Positions 1-11,900 of a stretch of 64,000 nucleotides of DNA are shown in pieces. Both the position numbers and the translations under genes were made by a program. This DNA comes from Panax quinquefolius (taxonomy: Eukaryota > Streptophyta > Magnoliopsida > Apiales > Araliaceae). The notes beneath the pieces were generated by a model. The model searched no databases. It saw only the letters and a program-made list of their open reading frames with translations, and had not been told where the DNA came from. The stretch spans positions 136,476,568-136,540,567 of the forward strand of contig CM035167.1 of assembly GCA_020205615.1 (NCBI GenBank), read 5' to 3'. Position 1 is the stretch's first letter, and the number at the start of each line of letters is the position of its first letter.

Positions 1-820
1 TTCCAGAAACATACTCAACCTCGCCAGATCAAGATATCTTGGGAGAAGTTCCAGAGTTGTTTCAACGACAAATACTTTCCCGAAAGTATTCGCCATACAT
101 GAAGGAGGTGGAGTTTATCAAGTTGGAATAAAACAATATGACCGTGTCGCAATACGAGGCAAAATTTGCGGAGTTATCACATTAACATCCCACTTGGTGG
201 ATAATGAAGAGAGAATGGCGCGAATGTTTTTAAGAGGTTTGAAGTCGAGATACGCCAACATCTTATTTCTCATAAACCGTGTTTGTATTCAGATGTTGTA
301 AATAGGGCTCGATTAGTGGAGCGCGATAACGAGTCAACGCAACTAAAAGAGAGCAAATAAACAAAAATTATAATACCAAATGGAGAGTAGTCATCAAGCG
401 GTGATAACAAGCGTGGAGGGAATCAACAAAGCCGATATGGTAACCACTTCGGTGGTAATCGTAACAAAATAATAAGAATGGACATTTCAAGAAAAGGAGA
501 TTCAACAATGATGGAAAGACGCCAAGACCAAAGACCGTTGTTAAGGAAGGAAAAGACCACCTATCATATGCTTCAAATGCGGAGGAGAGGGACACATCAC
601 CCAAATGCGCTACATGCCGCCCAAAGCATGTTATAATTTTGGAAAAGAAGGTCACTTAGCTCGATTTTGTTGCCATCAAGACAAATTCACTAGGGATGGA
701 GGCACCAAAGGTCGTCCCGTAAAAAGTCAAAACCCAGTAGCTGCAAGGGAGAGCGTTTGTTGTGACCTCCAGAGAGAGCAAGGAACCCGAATGAGGTCAT
801 CACGGGTAAGCTTATCATAA
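1..820 (+). pseudogene. Decayed Ty3/gypsy gag (C-terminal part)
   Basis: This is the downstream part of a retrotransposon gag that begins left of the window. Short stretches in shifting frames match the plant gypsy capsid pattern also seen at 8081-8374 and 57777-58084 (FNDKYFPES, MKEVEFIKLEQNNMTVSQYE). Around 626-670 there is a zinc-knuckle remnant, CYNFGKEGHLARFC, in which the second cysteine of the usual CX2CX4HX4C motif is Phe. Stop codons (for example after KLE near 127) and small indels break the frame several times, so no functional Gag is predicted. The same DNA continues into protease and reverse transcriptase sequence, so it belongs to the element ending at 6766. Confidence 0.85.
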
Positions 821-3800
821 ACTCTAATGAAGTCTATACTTTATTTGATAACGGTTCTACCCATTCTTTTATTTCTCCTACTTGCGCCATCGATTAAATT
901 TGACAGAAGAAATTAGACTTTGACTTATCTGTGGAAACTCCATTTAGAGAAACCTTCATTACATCCATCCATTGTTTATAAGTCTTGTTTGGTTCAAATC
1001 TGCACTTCACATTACTTCGTCGATCTTATTTCATTAAAAATACTTGCATTTGACGTGATTCTAGGATTGATTGGTTAACTACTTATCATGCAAAAATTGA
1101 TTGTTTTCGTAAGGTTGTTAGCTTTCATATTCCTAACCAACCTATTATGCTAATTCAAGCGACCAAACCATTAAAATCAATCACGGTCATCTCAAGCCAT
1201 AAAGCTATTCGCTTATTGAAAAACGGATGTCAAGCTTTCTTAGCTCATGTCACGATTTAAACAAAATACGCCGCTTTTGAACGATATTTCTATTGTTAAT
1301 AAATTTCCGACGATTCCCTCAAGAACTTCCCGCCTACCCCAGAGCGTGAAATTGAATTTTGTATCGACCTTGAACCCGAAGATAAAACCTATTTCCAAAG
1401 CCCCATATCGAATGGCTCCTATGAACTTCAGGAGTTAAAGACCCAAACCGCAGGAATTGTTAGACATGGCTTTATTCGTCCCTAGTACTTCTCCTTGGGG
1501 TGCTCCCTGTTTCTATTCGTGAAGAAGAAAGATGGGAGTATGCGACTTTGTATTGATTATCTGGAGTTCAATCATGTCACCATCAAAATAGGTATCCATT
1601 GCCACGTATTGATGACCTGTTTGACCAGCTTGCAAGGAGCCAAATTCTTTTCAAAGATCGATCTTCGTTCCGGATATCACCAATTGAAGATTAGAACCAC
1701 GACATTCCAAAGACGGCTTTAACTCCAGACGGCATTATGAATTCCTAGTCATGTCCTTTGGATCGACTAATGCTCCCGCCGCCTTCATGGATATGATGAA
1801 CCGAGTATTCAAGGAATATTTGGATCACTTTGTGGTCGTCTTTATTGATGACATCCTTATTTATTCCAAAAGCCGTGAAGATCATGAAGCAACACTTGAG
1901 GTCGACACTCCAAAAGCTTCGTGAATATAAGCTTTATGCCAAGTTGAAGAAATGTGAGTTCGACTTGAAGAAGTAGCATTCCTTGGGCACGTGGTATCAA
2001 GTCATGGAATATATGTTGACCCAACAAAGATCAAGCTATTCAAAGTCGGGAACAACCTAAATCAATGATCAAGTACGTAGCTTTCTCGGCTTAGCCTGGT
2101 TATTATCGGAGATTCGTGGAAGGATTTTTTCTAATCGCTACTCCATCGACTCAATTGACTCGGAAAGATACAAAGTTCATTGGAGCGAAGAATGTGAGAA
2201 GAGTTTTCAAGAACTCAAGAGGAGACTTATTTCAAAGACTGCTCGACAATACCATCCGGCTTGAGGGATTTGTCATCTACAAAGTGATGCTTCTGCAAAG
2301 GGTTGGGATGTGTTCTCATGCAACATGGAAAAGTTATAGTTTATGCCTCGCGACAACTCAAAGAATATGAGAGGAATTATCCTACTCATGATCTAGAGTC
2401 AAGTACCGTGTTTCTCAGACTTAAAATTTGGAGGCATTACTTCAGATGGGGAGAAAGTGGAGATCTTTACTGATCATAAAAGCCTCAAATATTTCTTCAC
2501 TCAAAAGGAACTCAACATGCGACAACGACGTTGGCTTGAATCATTGAAAGATTATGATCATACCATCCAATACCATCCTCGAAAAGTTTAACGTGGTAGC
2601 CGACGATCGAAAGTGTAAGATCATATGCAAGCACGAAAAGCGATATTGTCAACGCAAAGGCCCATTTTGTGTGACTTGCAAAGGATGGAGATAGAGTTAA
2701 AGACCTGTGGATGCATGTGATGATAGCGAGTATACGTAGAACCGACTTTAATCGATAAAGTTAAAGTCGCTCGCCAAGCTACGCACTGGAGCCGATGCAT
2801 ATGAGGAAGAAAGTGCAAGAAGGTGCTATGCCGGAAGCAAGAATCGATGAAGAAGGAATACTTGAGTCAACTCCAGCATTTTGTGTTCCTAACGACCTCG
2901 ATTTAAAGTATAATATCATGATGGAGGCGCACAACACACCATTTGTAATCCATCTCGGGAGTACCAAATGTATCATGATATTATTCATACATTTTGGTGG
3001 AGCAATACGAAGAGAGAGATATATTGTTTATCTCAAGGTGTCTAACTTGTCAACGAAGTTAAAGTTTGAGCATCAAGTACCAAAAGGTCCATCAGAACCA
3101 CTTGAAATTCCGAACGGAAGTGGGAGCACATTACCATGGATTTCAAGCACGGCCTTCCTAAGGTTTCTCAAGGCATAGATGCGATTTGGGTCATTGTTGA
3201 TAGATTGACCAAGTCCGCTTCATTTCTTACCGATACGAGAAACTTATACACTTGAACGCCTTGCTCAGATGTACATAAACAAGATTGTCAGAAGATCGCA
3301 TGGTATGCCAAGATCCATAGTTTTCGATCGAGACCCAAGATTCACTTCACGATTTTGGGTTAGTTTGCAAAAAGCTATGGGCACAGACTTACGATTTAGT
3401 TTCGGCATATCATCCTCAGACGACGGACAATGGAGAGGACTATTCAAACTCTTCAAGATCTATTAAGACTCGTGTCCTTGATTTCAAAGGAAGTTGGGAC
3501 AAGTTCTTACCATGGTGGAGTTTTCCTACAACAACAGCTTATCAAGGCAAGTATCGCATGGCTCCATTCAAGCGTTGTATGGAAGAAAGTGTCGTTTCCA
3601 AGATTTGGGATGAGGTGGGTGAAGCAACGTTGTTGGGACCGGAGTTGGTACGTATGATGACTACGAAAAAGATTCAAACGATCCGACAACGATAAAAACC
3701 TCACAAAATCGACAAAAGAGTTATGCCGATCTTCAATCGAAAGGACGTGGAATTCGATATAGAGATCATGTGTTGTTAAGAGTCGCTTCCATGGAAAGGA

Positions 3801-4200
3801 GTTACAAGATTTGGAAAGAGAGGAAAACTCAATCCTCGATTCATCTGGTCCATTTTAATCCTCGATCGAGTAGGAATCGTGGCCTATAGACTCGCTTTCG
3901 CCAAGTATGTCTCGTGTTCATAACGCTTTTCACATATCCATGTTACGTAAATATGTGAAAGACCCAAACCACATTATCGAAGTTAGAACCGGACGAAATA
4001 GCGGAAGATTTGACGTATGAAGAGGTTCCTGCTCAAATCTTGATAAGAAGGAACATATTCTACGCCCAAGGTTATACCTCAAGTCAAAGTTTTGTGGAGG
4101 AACCACGATGTTGAGGAAATGACTTGGGAGTTAGAATCAAATGAAATCAAGGTATCCTTACCTCTTCGACATACCAGTAACGCATTCTAATTTCGAGAGG
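821..4200 (+). pseudogene. Decayed Ty3/gypsy pol (PR-RT-RNaseH-INT-chromodomain remnant)
   Basis: Polyprotein remnants lie in canonical gypsy order. A protease-like LFDNGSTHSFIS lies near 840-880. Reverse transcriptase spans about 1440-2000 ([28 protein letters not shown], and the catalytic [10 protein letters not shown] near 1840-1870). RNase H is near 2240-2620. Integrase runs from about 2790 to 3660 (CVPNDLDLK, then HGMPRSIVFDRDPRFTSRFW near 3300-3350). The C-terminal tail has a VHNAFHISMLRKYVKDP block (about 3915-3965) and a chromodomain-like VLWRNHDVEEMTWELES (about 4085-4140). This tail is typical of the Tekay/Del chromovirus clade. Many frameshifts and stops make it non-coding. The clade call rests on motif recall, not a tree. 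Confidence 0.88.
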
Positions 4201-4899
4201 CTTAAATTTCATAAGTTAAGGAGGTCAGAAGACCCCAACTTTTATAAATAAAGATAAATTTTCTATAAATATTATTTTTGAATATTATGGAATAAATTTG
4301 ATATAATGTTATAACAGGTAATATTTATTAATTTTGCAAAGTAAGCAAGTTGTTATAAAATATTCGTTAATCTGGGAATATTCTTTTTTTTGGGAATATT
4401 CGCACGACTACTCAATCATTGGTGGACCCCATTAACGGAAGTATTGTCGTAGTTAGAAAACGACAAAATTATCTTTCTATAAAAATAACTACAGAGGTGT
4501 TACCGTAAAACGTTGAACTACCCTAGTAAAAAAGTACGAGAATACGCGTAGTCAGATAAGAAGCACACGATATTGATTATCGATGCTTACGTGAGAAGTC
4601 ACTCACTATGCTCAATTATCGCTACAGTAAAGAATTGTCGTGATCATATCTCTTATATTATTGATTCAATTATTGTCACAAGATCATCTCAGATAATATG
4701 TTATAATATTAAATCAATAATTGAGACGAAAAGTTATAAATGATTAATAATTGTTGAAAGATTAAATATGTGTTGATTAAAAATAAAATGATTTGTGGTA
4801 ATATTTATTCAATCCTCGATGTATATAAAGAGTCCGTTATGAGACGTTTGTGGTAAGTTTGATTATTTTATGGGGGCCATATGTCATCATCTAAGAGTC

Positions 4900-5139
4900 T
4901 CTTCGTCAATAGTAATTACCTTTGTCAATAATAATAGTAAATTTGTAATTTCATCAATAGTAATTACCTTTACCAGACGTCAAACCACTTGCGGTTTCAT
5001 ATTAAAGCGCCGAACCACTTGTCGTTTCACATTCAACATTAGGCGCCAAACCACTTTTCTTTTCACATCACCGGTCTTCGCCAACTTGCGCTTTTTTTCA
5101 CATGGCAAGTCTTAAGCTTAGAAATCTTCTATAAATATA
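4900..5139 (+). promoter_or_regulatory. U3 repeat block and TATA box of LTR L1
   Basis: Upstream of a TATA-like CTATAAATATA (5129-5139) lie about three copies of a roughly 20-bp unit with core TAGTAATTACCTTTG (4905-4975). Four divergent copies of a 32-36 bp unit with core CCACTT...TTTTCACAT follow (about 4976-5105). The arrangement is that of an LTR enhancer plus core promoter. A GCTTCATTATTTTTCAC block follows the TATA box in several LTRs of the window and probably marks the start of R. Activity is inferred, not shown. Confidence 0.55.
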
Positions 5140-5384
5140 AAGGCCTAGTGCTTCATTATTTTTCACAAATTCATTCAAGCATTATAGAGAGAAAGTATAG
5201 AGAGAATAAGATAGAGAAAGAAAGAAGAGTATTTTGTTACTACACACTACCTGCAGATTCAATCTCCTACCAAAAGTAAGGGGTGTTATTCTTTCTTATT
5301 CATGAAGAGAACTGTTGTTATTCCATCGCTTATTATTACATTGGAATAACTTTGTATACGTGGGTTTACCCTATACTTGATGAC

Positions 5385-5650
5385 ATTCTTCTATTATTCT
5401 CGTTGGAACATCCCGTCTGTGTGTTTTACACCGGACCTGGTTCCGCTCTTTATTATTATTCTATGGAACATCCGCTCGTGTGTTTTACCGGACATACGGT
5501 TAAAATCTTTATTATTATTACATTGGAACATCCCGTCTGTGTGTTTTACGCCGGATCCGGTTCCATTCTTTATTATATTCGTTGAATATCACATGCCTGC
5601 GCTTTTACGCCGGACCGATTCCGTTATTTATTATTCTGTTGGAATAACTC
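5385..5650 (+). repeat. About 60-bp tandem repeats inside LTR L1
   Basis: Four or five divergent units of about 60 bp recur, each with the elements TTGGAACATCCC, GTGTGTTTTAC, CCGGA..GGTTCC and CTTTATTATTATT. The same array occurs in the other LTRs (plus strand about 15190-15420 and 56030-56220; minus strand about 11230-11500). Open reading frames across these repeats are by-products of their periodicity. Confidence 0.75.
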
Positions 5651-6768
5651 GCGCACGTATGGCCTATCGCATGCATGGTGATTTCTTTTGTTATTCCATT
5701 CTTTATTATACCCATTGGTTAAAACTTTAACTTCTATACTCCATGAAATTAGTGGAATATCCTTGATATTTGCGCTTCATCCAAAGATCCTTTCATGGAA
5801 ATATTCTTCTCAAAGTATTCTTGAATTTTACTCTACAAAGCAAAGATCATGTCGATAAGGTTTTGATGTTATTGGTTCCTAGATAAATTAATTCTTGAAC
5901 TTGTTTTATTGAATTCTTATATCATTATCATCATCCTCATGTTTATATTATGTTGAAAGTCATCGTGGCCTCGTAGTGCATAGATGGACTTGGTATGATT
6001 ATGACCGAGAGACTATTCTTGTAATCATGACCGTAATGTTATAAATGATGTGGTAAAAATCCTCGATGTCCGTAGTGCATTGATGGACAGTTGTTGGCAT
6101 GATCATGACTATTAATGAATACACAAATATTCTTGGCCCAGAAAGTGCATGAATAATTGTGGTCGTGATACTAAAGAATATCCTCGTCAGAGTGCAGGGG
6201 GTGATTCGATGATGTGGAATATTTATTAAAGTCGAGTCTCATTTATATAAAGAGATGAAAACCTTTTAAATCATAAAAGATAGTTGATTTTATTTTCTAC
6301 TGACTCTTTTTAATGGATCATTGGTTCACTGTAGTTAAACTTGATGTTCATTATATTTTATCGGTTTAACATCACAGAGGCTAATGATAATTTATTCGCA
6401 TTATCTTAGTCATAATATTTCTTCTTGAGCTAGTTGAGCTCACCCTTTCTTTCACCTTTCTCTTGTGAAATGAGAATATAGCCGGGATTTAATGGGAGCA
6501 GAGTAATGGTCCGAGGATAGATTAGTAGTCCCTCACTATTTCGTGAAATAGTGTGATAATAATTGTAATGAGGACTCCTTTTGAGTTTGTATGATCTCTA
6601 GTAGACAATATTTGTATTCAAACTCACAGTTTATGTAGTATTGTACATGACAGTTATATTAGTAAGTTGTATTTAAATTCTGTACCATGTATCTGACTAC
6701 CCAAGATGGGTGATGTATATACCTAATTTTGGGGGCGTCACATATACCTAATTTTGGGGCGTCACAGT

Positions 6769-6995
6769 TGGTATCAAAGCTTAGGGATATGATTCCTGGC
6801 TGAGATGTGAGACAAGAACTAGGAGGGGAGAGACGGGGAATTCCTTCGCTAGTATGACCTACCTAAGTTTATTTGGTATTTAATTGGTCGGTTAGAATAT
6901 AGGGATAATGTATGACATGACTATTAACCCTTGTTTTATGGCAGTATTTAAGAATGGCAGCTGAGAACGTTAACAATGGAGTGAATGAGATGGGA
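6769..6995 (+). mobile_element. Primer-binding site and leader after LTR L1
   Basis: TGGTATCAAAGC at 6769-6780 differs at one position from the initiator-Met-tRNA primer-binding site common in plant LTR elements (TGGTATCAGAGC). The next 200 bp (GGATATGAT..CTGGCTGAGAT, CTAGGAGGGGAGAGACGGGGAA, CCTTGTTTTATGGCAGT) match the untranslated leader found after the LTRs at 57331 and 61196 and, on the minus strand, below 8954. The start of gag (ATGGCAGCTGAGAACGT, about 6954) is present, but homology to gag ends near 6995. This is a truncated second internal region sharing LTR L1. Confidence 0.8.
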
Positions 6996-7683
6996 AGGTT
7001 CTAACTGTGGAGGTTCTCCCTAAATAGTATAGAAAAGTGTGTTGTATTCTATACATCATTTAGTAGTTATATTTGGTGAATCAAATAGGGTGAAGCGAAC
7101 CCAACTTTGGAAGGGTGTTTTTTCCACTATCATACAAGATGTCTAATGACATACAATCTCGTGTTATCATAAGACATGGTTGTGCACATCCACTTGCTGA
7201 GTATATCTACGAGCACTACCTAAATGATCTTGGATTATATTTGAAATATAATTTTCACTTGGAGACAACGGAGATAATTATATGTCAAGAGAAAACTCAC
7301 CATTGGAAAAAATATGATAGTAATCTTTTCATTTTTCTTTGGGGTCTATTGGGTCAACCAAGGATAATTCTGTGGACATATGATATCTATCATAACCTAG
7401 ACGCATGGCCTCCCATGTACGAAGGTTTTCTTGAGCACTTTCCAAAGATTCTGATTTCTAAAACAGTTTTTGACTATACCTTTATGTAAGGTGCCATTGT
7501 GACGTATTATCCAAGGTTGGGAAATGAGTCACAGTTGGTATATATTTGTATCAAAACTCACAACATATGTGTTGTTGTATTTTGCACGATAATTGTAGTA
7601 ATAAAGTTGTAGTTATTTTCTGTACCATGTTTTTGGCGACTCAGAATAGGTTGGTTGGATTGGACCTATTTTGGGGGTGTTAC
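6996..7683 (+). other. Unassigned segment with a 124-codon ORF; right end LTR-like
   Basis: An open frame at 7115-7489 would give a 124-aa product containing HHWKKYDSNLFIFLWGLL; I recognise no domain in it. From about 7535 to 7683 the DNA resembles the 3' end of the gypsy LTR at 58567-61196 (CTCACAACA.., AATAAAGTTGTAGTT, CTGTACCATGT, ATTTTGGGGGTGTTACA). The segment is probably a diverged LTR-retrotransposon remnant, and the ORF may be chance or a relic. No promoter or splice evidence supports a host gene. Confidence 0.35.
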
Positions 7684-8079
7684 AACAATCACAACAGTCT
7701 ACCAATCAGTCAAGACTCATAGATTCAGTAAATTAAAAATATAGATTAGGGGAAGATGAAGAGAAAAAAATAGGATCAATGAACTAAGCCTTCACTTCCA
7801 CATGCTCCATGATTGTACAAACAAAGGCCAAAATTAGAACCAAGCCCACCGAGTTAGGGCTGTACGACCCAAATCCATTACTACTCCGAGTGTTATTATT
7901 ATTACTCTTTTTATTTAAGTTCGTGAATAAGTCGTCTTCAGAAAGAAACTAGGGAGCCAAAACTCTTCGTCATCCAAATCCTCTATCATCTGAGGAAAAT
8001 AGATCAAAGTCGTCGGAATTCGATCGAAAAATTCATAATTTCTAATCAAAATCTTTAAAGCCACCGTCACAGATCAGAT
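7684..8079. other. No gene recognised
   Basis: Single-copy-looking AT-rich sequence without a long ORF or a repeat shared with the rest of the window. It abuts the broken 3' side of the minus-strand gag at 8081 and so contains a deletion or insertion junction. Confidence 0.5.
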
Positions 8080-8080
8080 C

Positions 8081-8772
8081 TCAACACCGGGATAACTCCG
8101 CAAACTTAGCCTCGTACTGCGATACGGTCATATTGTTTTGCTCCAGCTTGATAAATTCTACCTCCTTCATGTGACGAATACTTTCAGGAAAGTACTTGTC
8201 GTTGAATAATTCTTGGAACTTCTCCCAAAACATCTTGAGTGCGTCAGGCCGGGTACTTTTTACAGATTCCCACCAATGATCTCCTTCTTCACGCAACATA
8301 AAGGTGGCGAATGGAACCTTTTGCTCCTCCGAGCATTCCAAGACATCAAATATCTTGTAATCTGCTTTATCCATGTCTCCACCTTAAGTGGTTCGGCTTT
8401 CCCAAAACTCCGGTGGTCCCAGCTCCTTGAATCGCTTAGCGGTGACCAACCGTGGTTACCATTGTTTCCACTGTGATTATGGGGGGAGTCGACTTACTTG
8501 GTTGTTGCATGAATTGCTCCTTAAACCGCTTAGCGATGACCGTCCGAGAGTTATCAAGTATTTCTACCTGCATTTTGGACAGGAGCTGCCTTCGCATGTT
8601 GTTACATGAATTGGATAAAGCCTCGACCATCCCATTATTCACCATTTCATTGGTGTTATTATTTTCATGAGGAGTATTGTCCTGCAGTCGCACATTATCC
8701 TCGATTATTGATCTGTGGAGACTCAGCGGTCTCCTGTGCTCCATTGATAATCTCAACATTCTCCGATGCCAT
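8081..8772 (-). pseudogene. Gypsy gag fragment (N-terminal and capsid part)
   Basis: Read on the minus strand, the gag start is at 8772 (ATGGCATCGGAGAATG), within the same leader context as the other copies. Two open segments follow: 8759-8436 (about 107 aa) and, after a frame break, 8374-8081. The second segment has a well-kept retrotransposon capsid block (MDKADYKIFDVLECSEEQK, DHWWESVK, FNDKYFPESIRHMKEVEFIK). Gag ends abruptly near 8081 with no zinc knuckle, so protease, RT and integrase are missing. It belongs with the primer-binding site at about 8942-8953 and the minus-strand LTR starting at 8954. Confidence 0.85.
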
Positions 8773-8941
8773 TTTCAAACACTGCCACAAAACAAGGGTT
8801 AATTAATATATCACATATTATCCCTATACTTTGACCGACCAATTAAATACCAAATAAACTTAGGTAGGTCATACTAGCGAAGGAATTCCCGTCTCTCCCC
8901 TCCTAGTTCTTGTCTCACATCTTAGCTAGGATCATATCCCT

Positions 8942-8953
8942 AAGCTTTGATAC
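8942..8953 (-). other. Primer-binding site remnant (minus strand)
   Basis: The minus strand reads GTATCAAAGCTTAGGGATAT directly after the LTR end, matching the plus-strand copy at 6771-6790. The first bases of the TGG are damaged. It identifies the LTR at 8954-13818 as the 5' LTR of a minus-strand element. Confidence 0.7.
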
Positions 8954-11900
8954 TGTAATGCGACGCCCAAAATTAGGTATACATTACCCATCTTGGGTTG
9001 CGGATACATGGTATGTAATTCAAATACAACTTACTAATACCACATAGGTGTACAATACGATAAAACATAAACTGTGAGTTTGAATACAAATATTATCTAC
9101 TAGAGATTATACAAACTCAAAAGGAGTCCTCATTACAATTATTATCACACTATTTCACAGAATAGTGAGGACTACTAATGCTATCCTTTGGACCATCACT
9201 CCGTTCTCGACTCGTCCAAATTTATATTCTCATTTTCAAGAGAACGGTGAAGAAAGGGTGAGCTTAACTAGCCCAGTAAGAAATATTATGACTAAGATAA
9301 TGCAGAATAAATTATCATTAGCCTCCAACAATGTTAAACTGATAAAATACAATAGACATCAAGTTTAACTGTAGCGGAACAAGCAATCCATTAAAAGAGT
9401 CAAGTAGAGAATAGAATCTACTATCTTTTATGATTTAAAAAGTTTTTCATCACTTTTATCGCTGAGACTCAGCTCAATAAATAATCCACATCATTAAATC
9501 ATCCCTGCACTACAGGCCAAGGATATTCTTTAGTATCACGACCACGAATTATCCATGCACCTAAAAGCCAAAGATAATCGTGTTTTCATCAATGATCCCG
9601 ATCATGCCATAAAACAATTCATCTTTGCTCCTTGGTCAAGAGAATCCATAGCCATAATCATACCAAAAGCGCCCATCAATGCACTACGGCCAATGAGGAC
9701 TTTTAATTTTCACATCATTTGTAACATTACTGGCCATGATTATACCGAATAATCCCTAGTCATAATCATACCAAGTCCATCTATGCACTATGAGCCACAG
9801 ATGACTTTCAACATAACATAAACATGAGGATGATGACAATGATATAAGAATTCAATTAAACAAGTTCAAGAGTTAATTTGTCCGAAACCAATAACGCCCA
9901 AATTGTCAACATGATACTTCTTTTGTAGAATAAAATTCAAGAATGCTCGGAAGAATATTTCCATAAAAATCTTTGGATGAAGCGCAAATATCAAGGATAT
10001 TCCACTAATTTTATGTAGTATATAAGTCAAAATTTTAATCAACCTGAGTATAATACCGAATGGAATAACAAAAGATATCACCATGCACGCACAGACGATG
10101 TAGGCGGTTATTCCAACAGAATAATAATAACGGAACCAGTCGTGAAATTCACATTCCATGTGATGTTCAAACGAGAATAATAAATGAGGAATAATAAATG
10201 ATGGTGTGGACGCCCCAAAATTAGGTATCGTCACCCATCTTGGGTCGCCACTTACATGGTACATAAATTCAAATACAACTTATTAATATAAGCTGCAGGT
10301 ATACAATACGACATAAAGCGTGAGTTTGAATACAAATATTGTCTACTAGATATTATACAAACTCAAAAGGAGTCCTCATTACAACTATTATCACACTATT
10401 TCACGTAATAGTGAGGACTACTAATGCTATCCTCGGACCATTACTTGCTCCCCGACTCGTCTCGTGGTATGTTCTCATTCATTTCAAGAGAACGGTGAAA
10501 AAGAAAGGTGAGCTCAACTAGCCCAAAGAAGAAATATTATGACTAAGATAATGCGAATAAATTATCATTAGCCTTCTGTTGTTAAGCGATAAAATACAAT
10601 AGAACAACCGGTTTAGCTGCAATGAATAAGCAATCCATTAAAAGAGTCAGTAGAGAATAAAGTCTACTATCTTTTAGGTTTTAAAAGGTTTTCATCAATT
10701 TTTATCGCTGAGACTCAAACAATAATAAACCACCACATCTAATCATCCCCGTACTACTTGGCCAAGGATTTTCATCAAATTATCAATGGTCATGACTATA
10801 CCGAATCACCCCGGTCATAATCATACCAAAAACTATCCATCAACGCATTACAGTGCCATCGAGGACTTTTGTCACATCATTTATATCAAGTCATGATTAT
10901 ACCGAATGATCCTCGGTCATAATCATACTAAGTTCATCTACGCACGTAAGCCAAAGATAACATAATATAACATGAGGATGATGACAATGACATAGTAATT
11001 CAATAAAACAAGTTCAAGAATTATTTAATCCATGAATGTCCAAATTGTCAACATGACATCGTTTACGTGAGAGTAAAATTCAATAATGATCGGAAGAATA
11101 TTTCCATGAAAAGATCTTTGGATGAAACGCAAATATCAAGGATATTCTACTAATTTCATGGAGTATAAGTCAAAGTTTTAACCAACTGGGTATAATAAAG
11201 AATGGAATAACAAAAGAAATCACCATGCATTGCGGATTACAAGACGAAGTTATTCAATGTAATAATAATAACGGAACCGGTGGGGTGAAATTCACAAGCG
11301 GGATGTTCCAATGAGAATAATAAAGATGGAACGGATCCGGTGTAAAACACATGATAGGATATTCCAATGAAGAATGATAAAGACGGAACCAGTCGGTGTA
11401 AAACACATGACAGGATGTTCCAGCGAGAATAATAAAAGCGGAACCGTGTCAGGTGTAAAAACACATGCATGAGGATGTTCCAATGAATAATGAAGAATGT
11501 CACCAAGTATAGTAGGTAAATCGGCGTATACAAAGTTATTCCAACAGAATAATAAGCAATGGAATAACATAAAGGATTTCACCAAGTATAGATATGCCGC
11601 TGTTACACTGAGGTTATGTATAGGGTATGCCACTTTTACAAAAAGTTATTCCAACAGAATGATAATGAATGGAATAATGTAAGTTCTCTCAAGAAGAAAG
11701 AATAACACCCCTCACCAGAAAAGAAGCTGAATATAGAAGTAGTGAAGTAGAGAATACTCTTCTTCTTTCTATAACTTTCTCTCTATAGATTCTCTCTATA
11801 ATTTCTCTCTACAGAGTTTCAATGAATTCGTAAAGAAAATAATAAAGGAATGAGCTTTATTTATAGGAAAATGGAATGCATAAGAATTAATCCATGAGCG

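Larger units (their letters stand above)
4225..6766 (+). repeat. Gypsy LTR copy L1 (subfamily with 20-bp repeats)
   Basis: This LTR of about 2.54 kb starts near the AGACCCCAACTT block and ends at CGTCACA. It follows a purine-rich tract (AAGTTAAGGAGG, about 4213-4224) that fits a polypurine tract, so it is the 3' LTR of the element to its left. It is also followed at once by a primer-binding site (6769-6780), so it doubles as a 5' LTR. It aligns along its length with 54811-57330 and shares both ends with the LTRs at 8954-13818, 10205-12599 and 14113-16555. It contains three tandem-repeat blocks and a TATA box. A short terminal segment ending in the 3' CA is duplicated at about 6715-6766. Confidence 0.85.

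Noticed and set aside
5283..5730. 100- and 117-codon ORFs with repeated HPVCVFY-type peptides
   Set aside because: They arise from the roughly 60-bp tandem repeats inside the LTR; equivalent frames occur at 11237-11633, 15102-15418 and 55917-56395 in other LTR copies, with no protein conservation beyond the DNA repeats.
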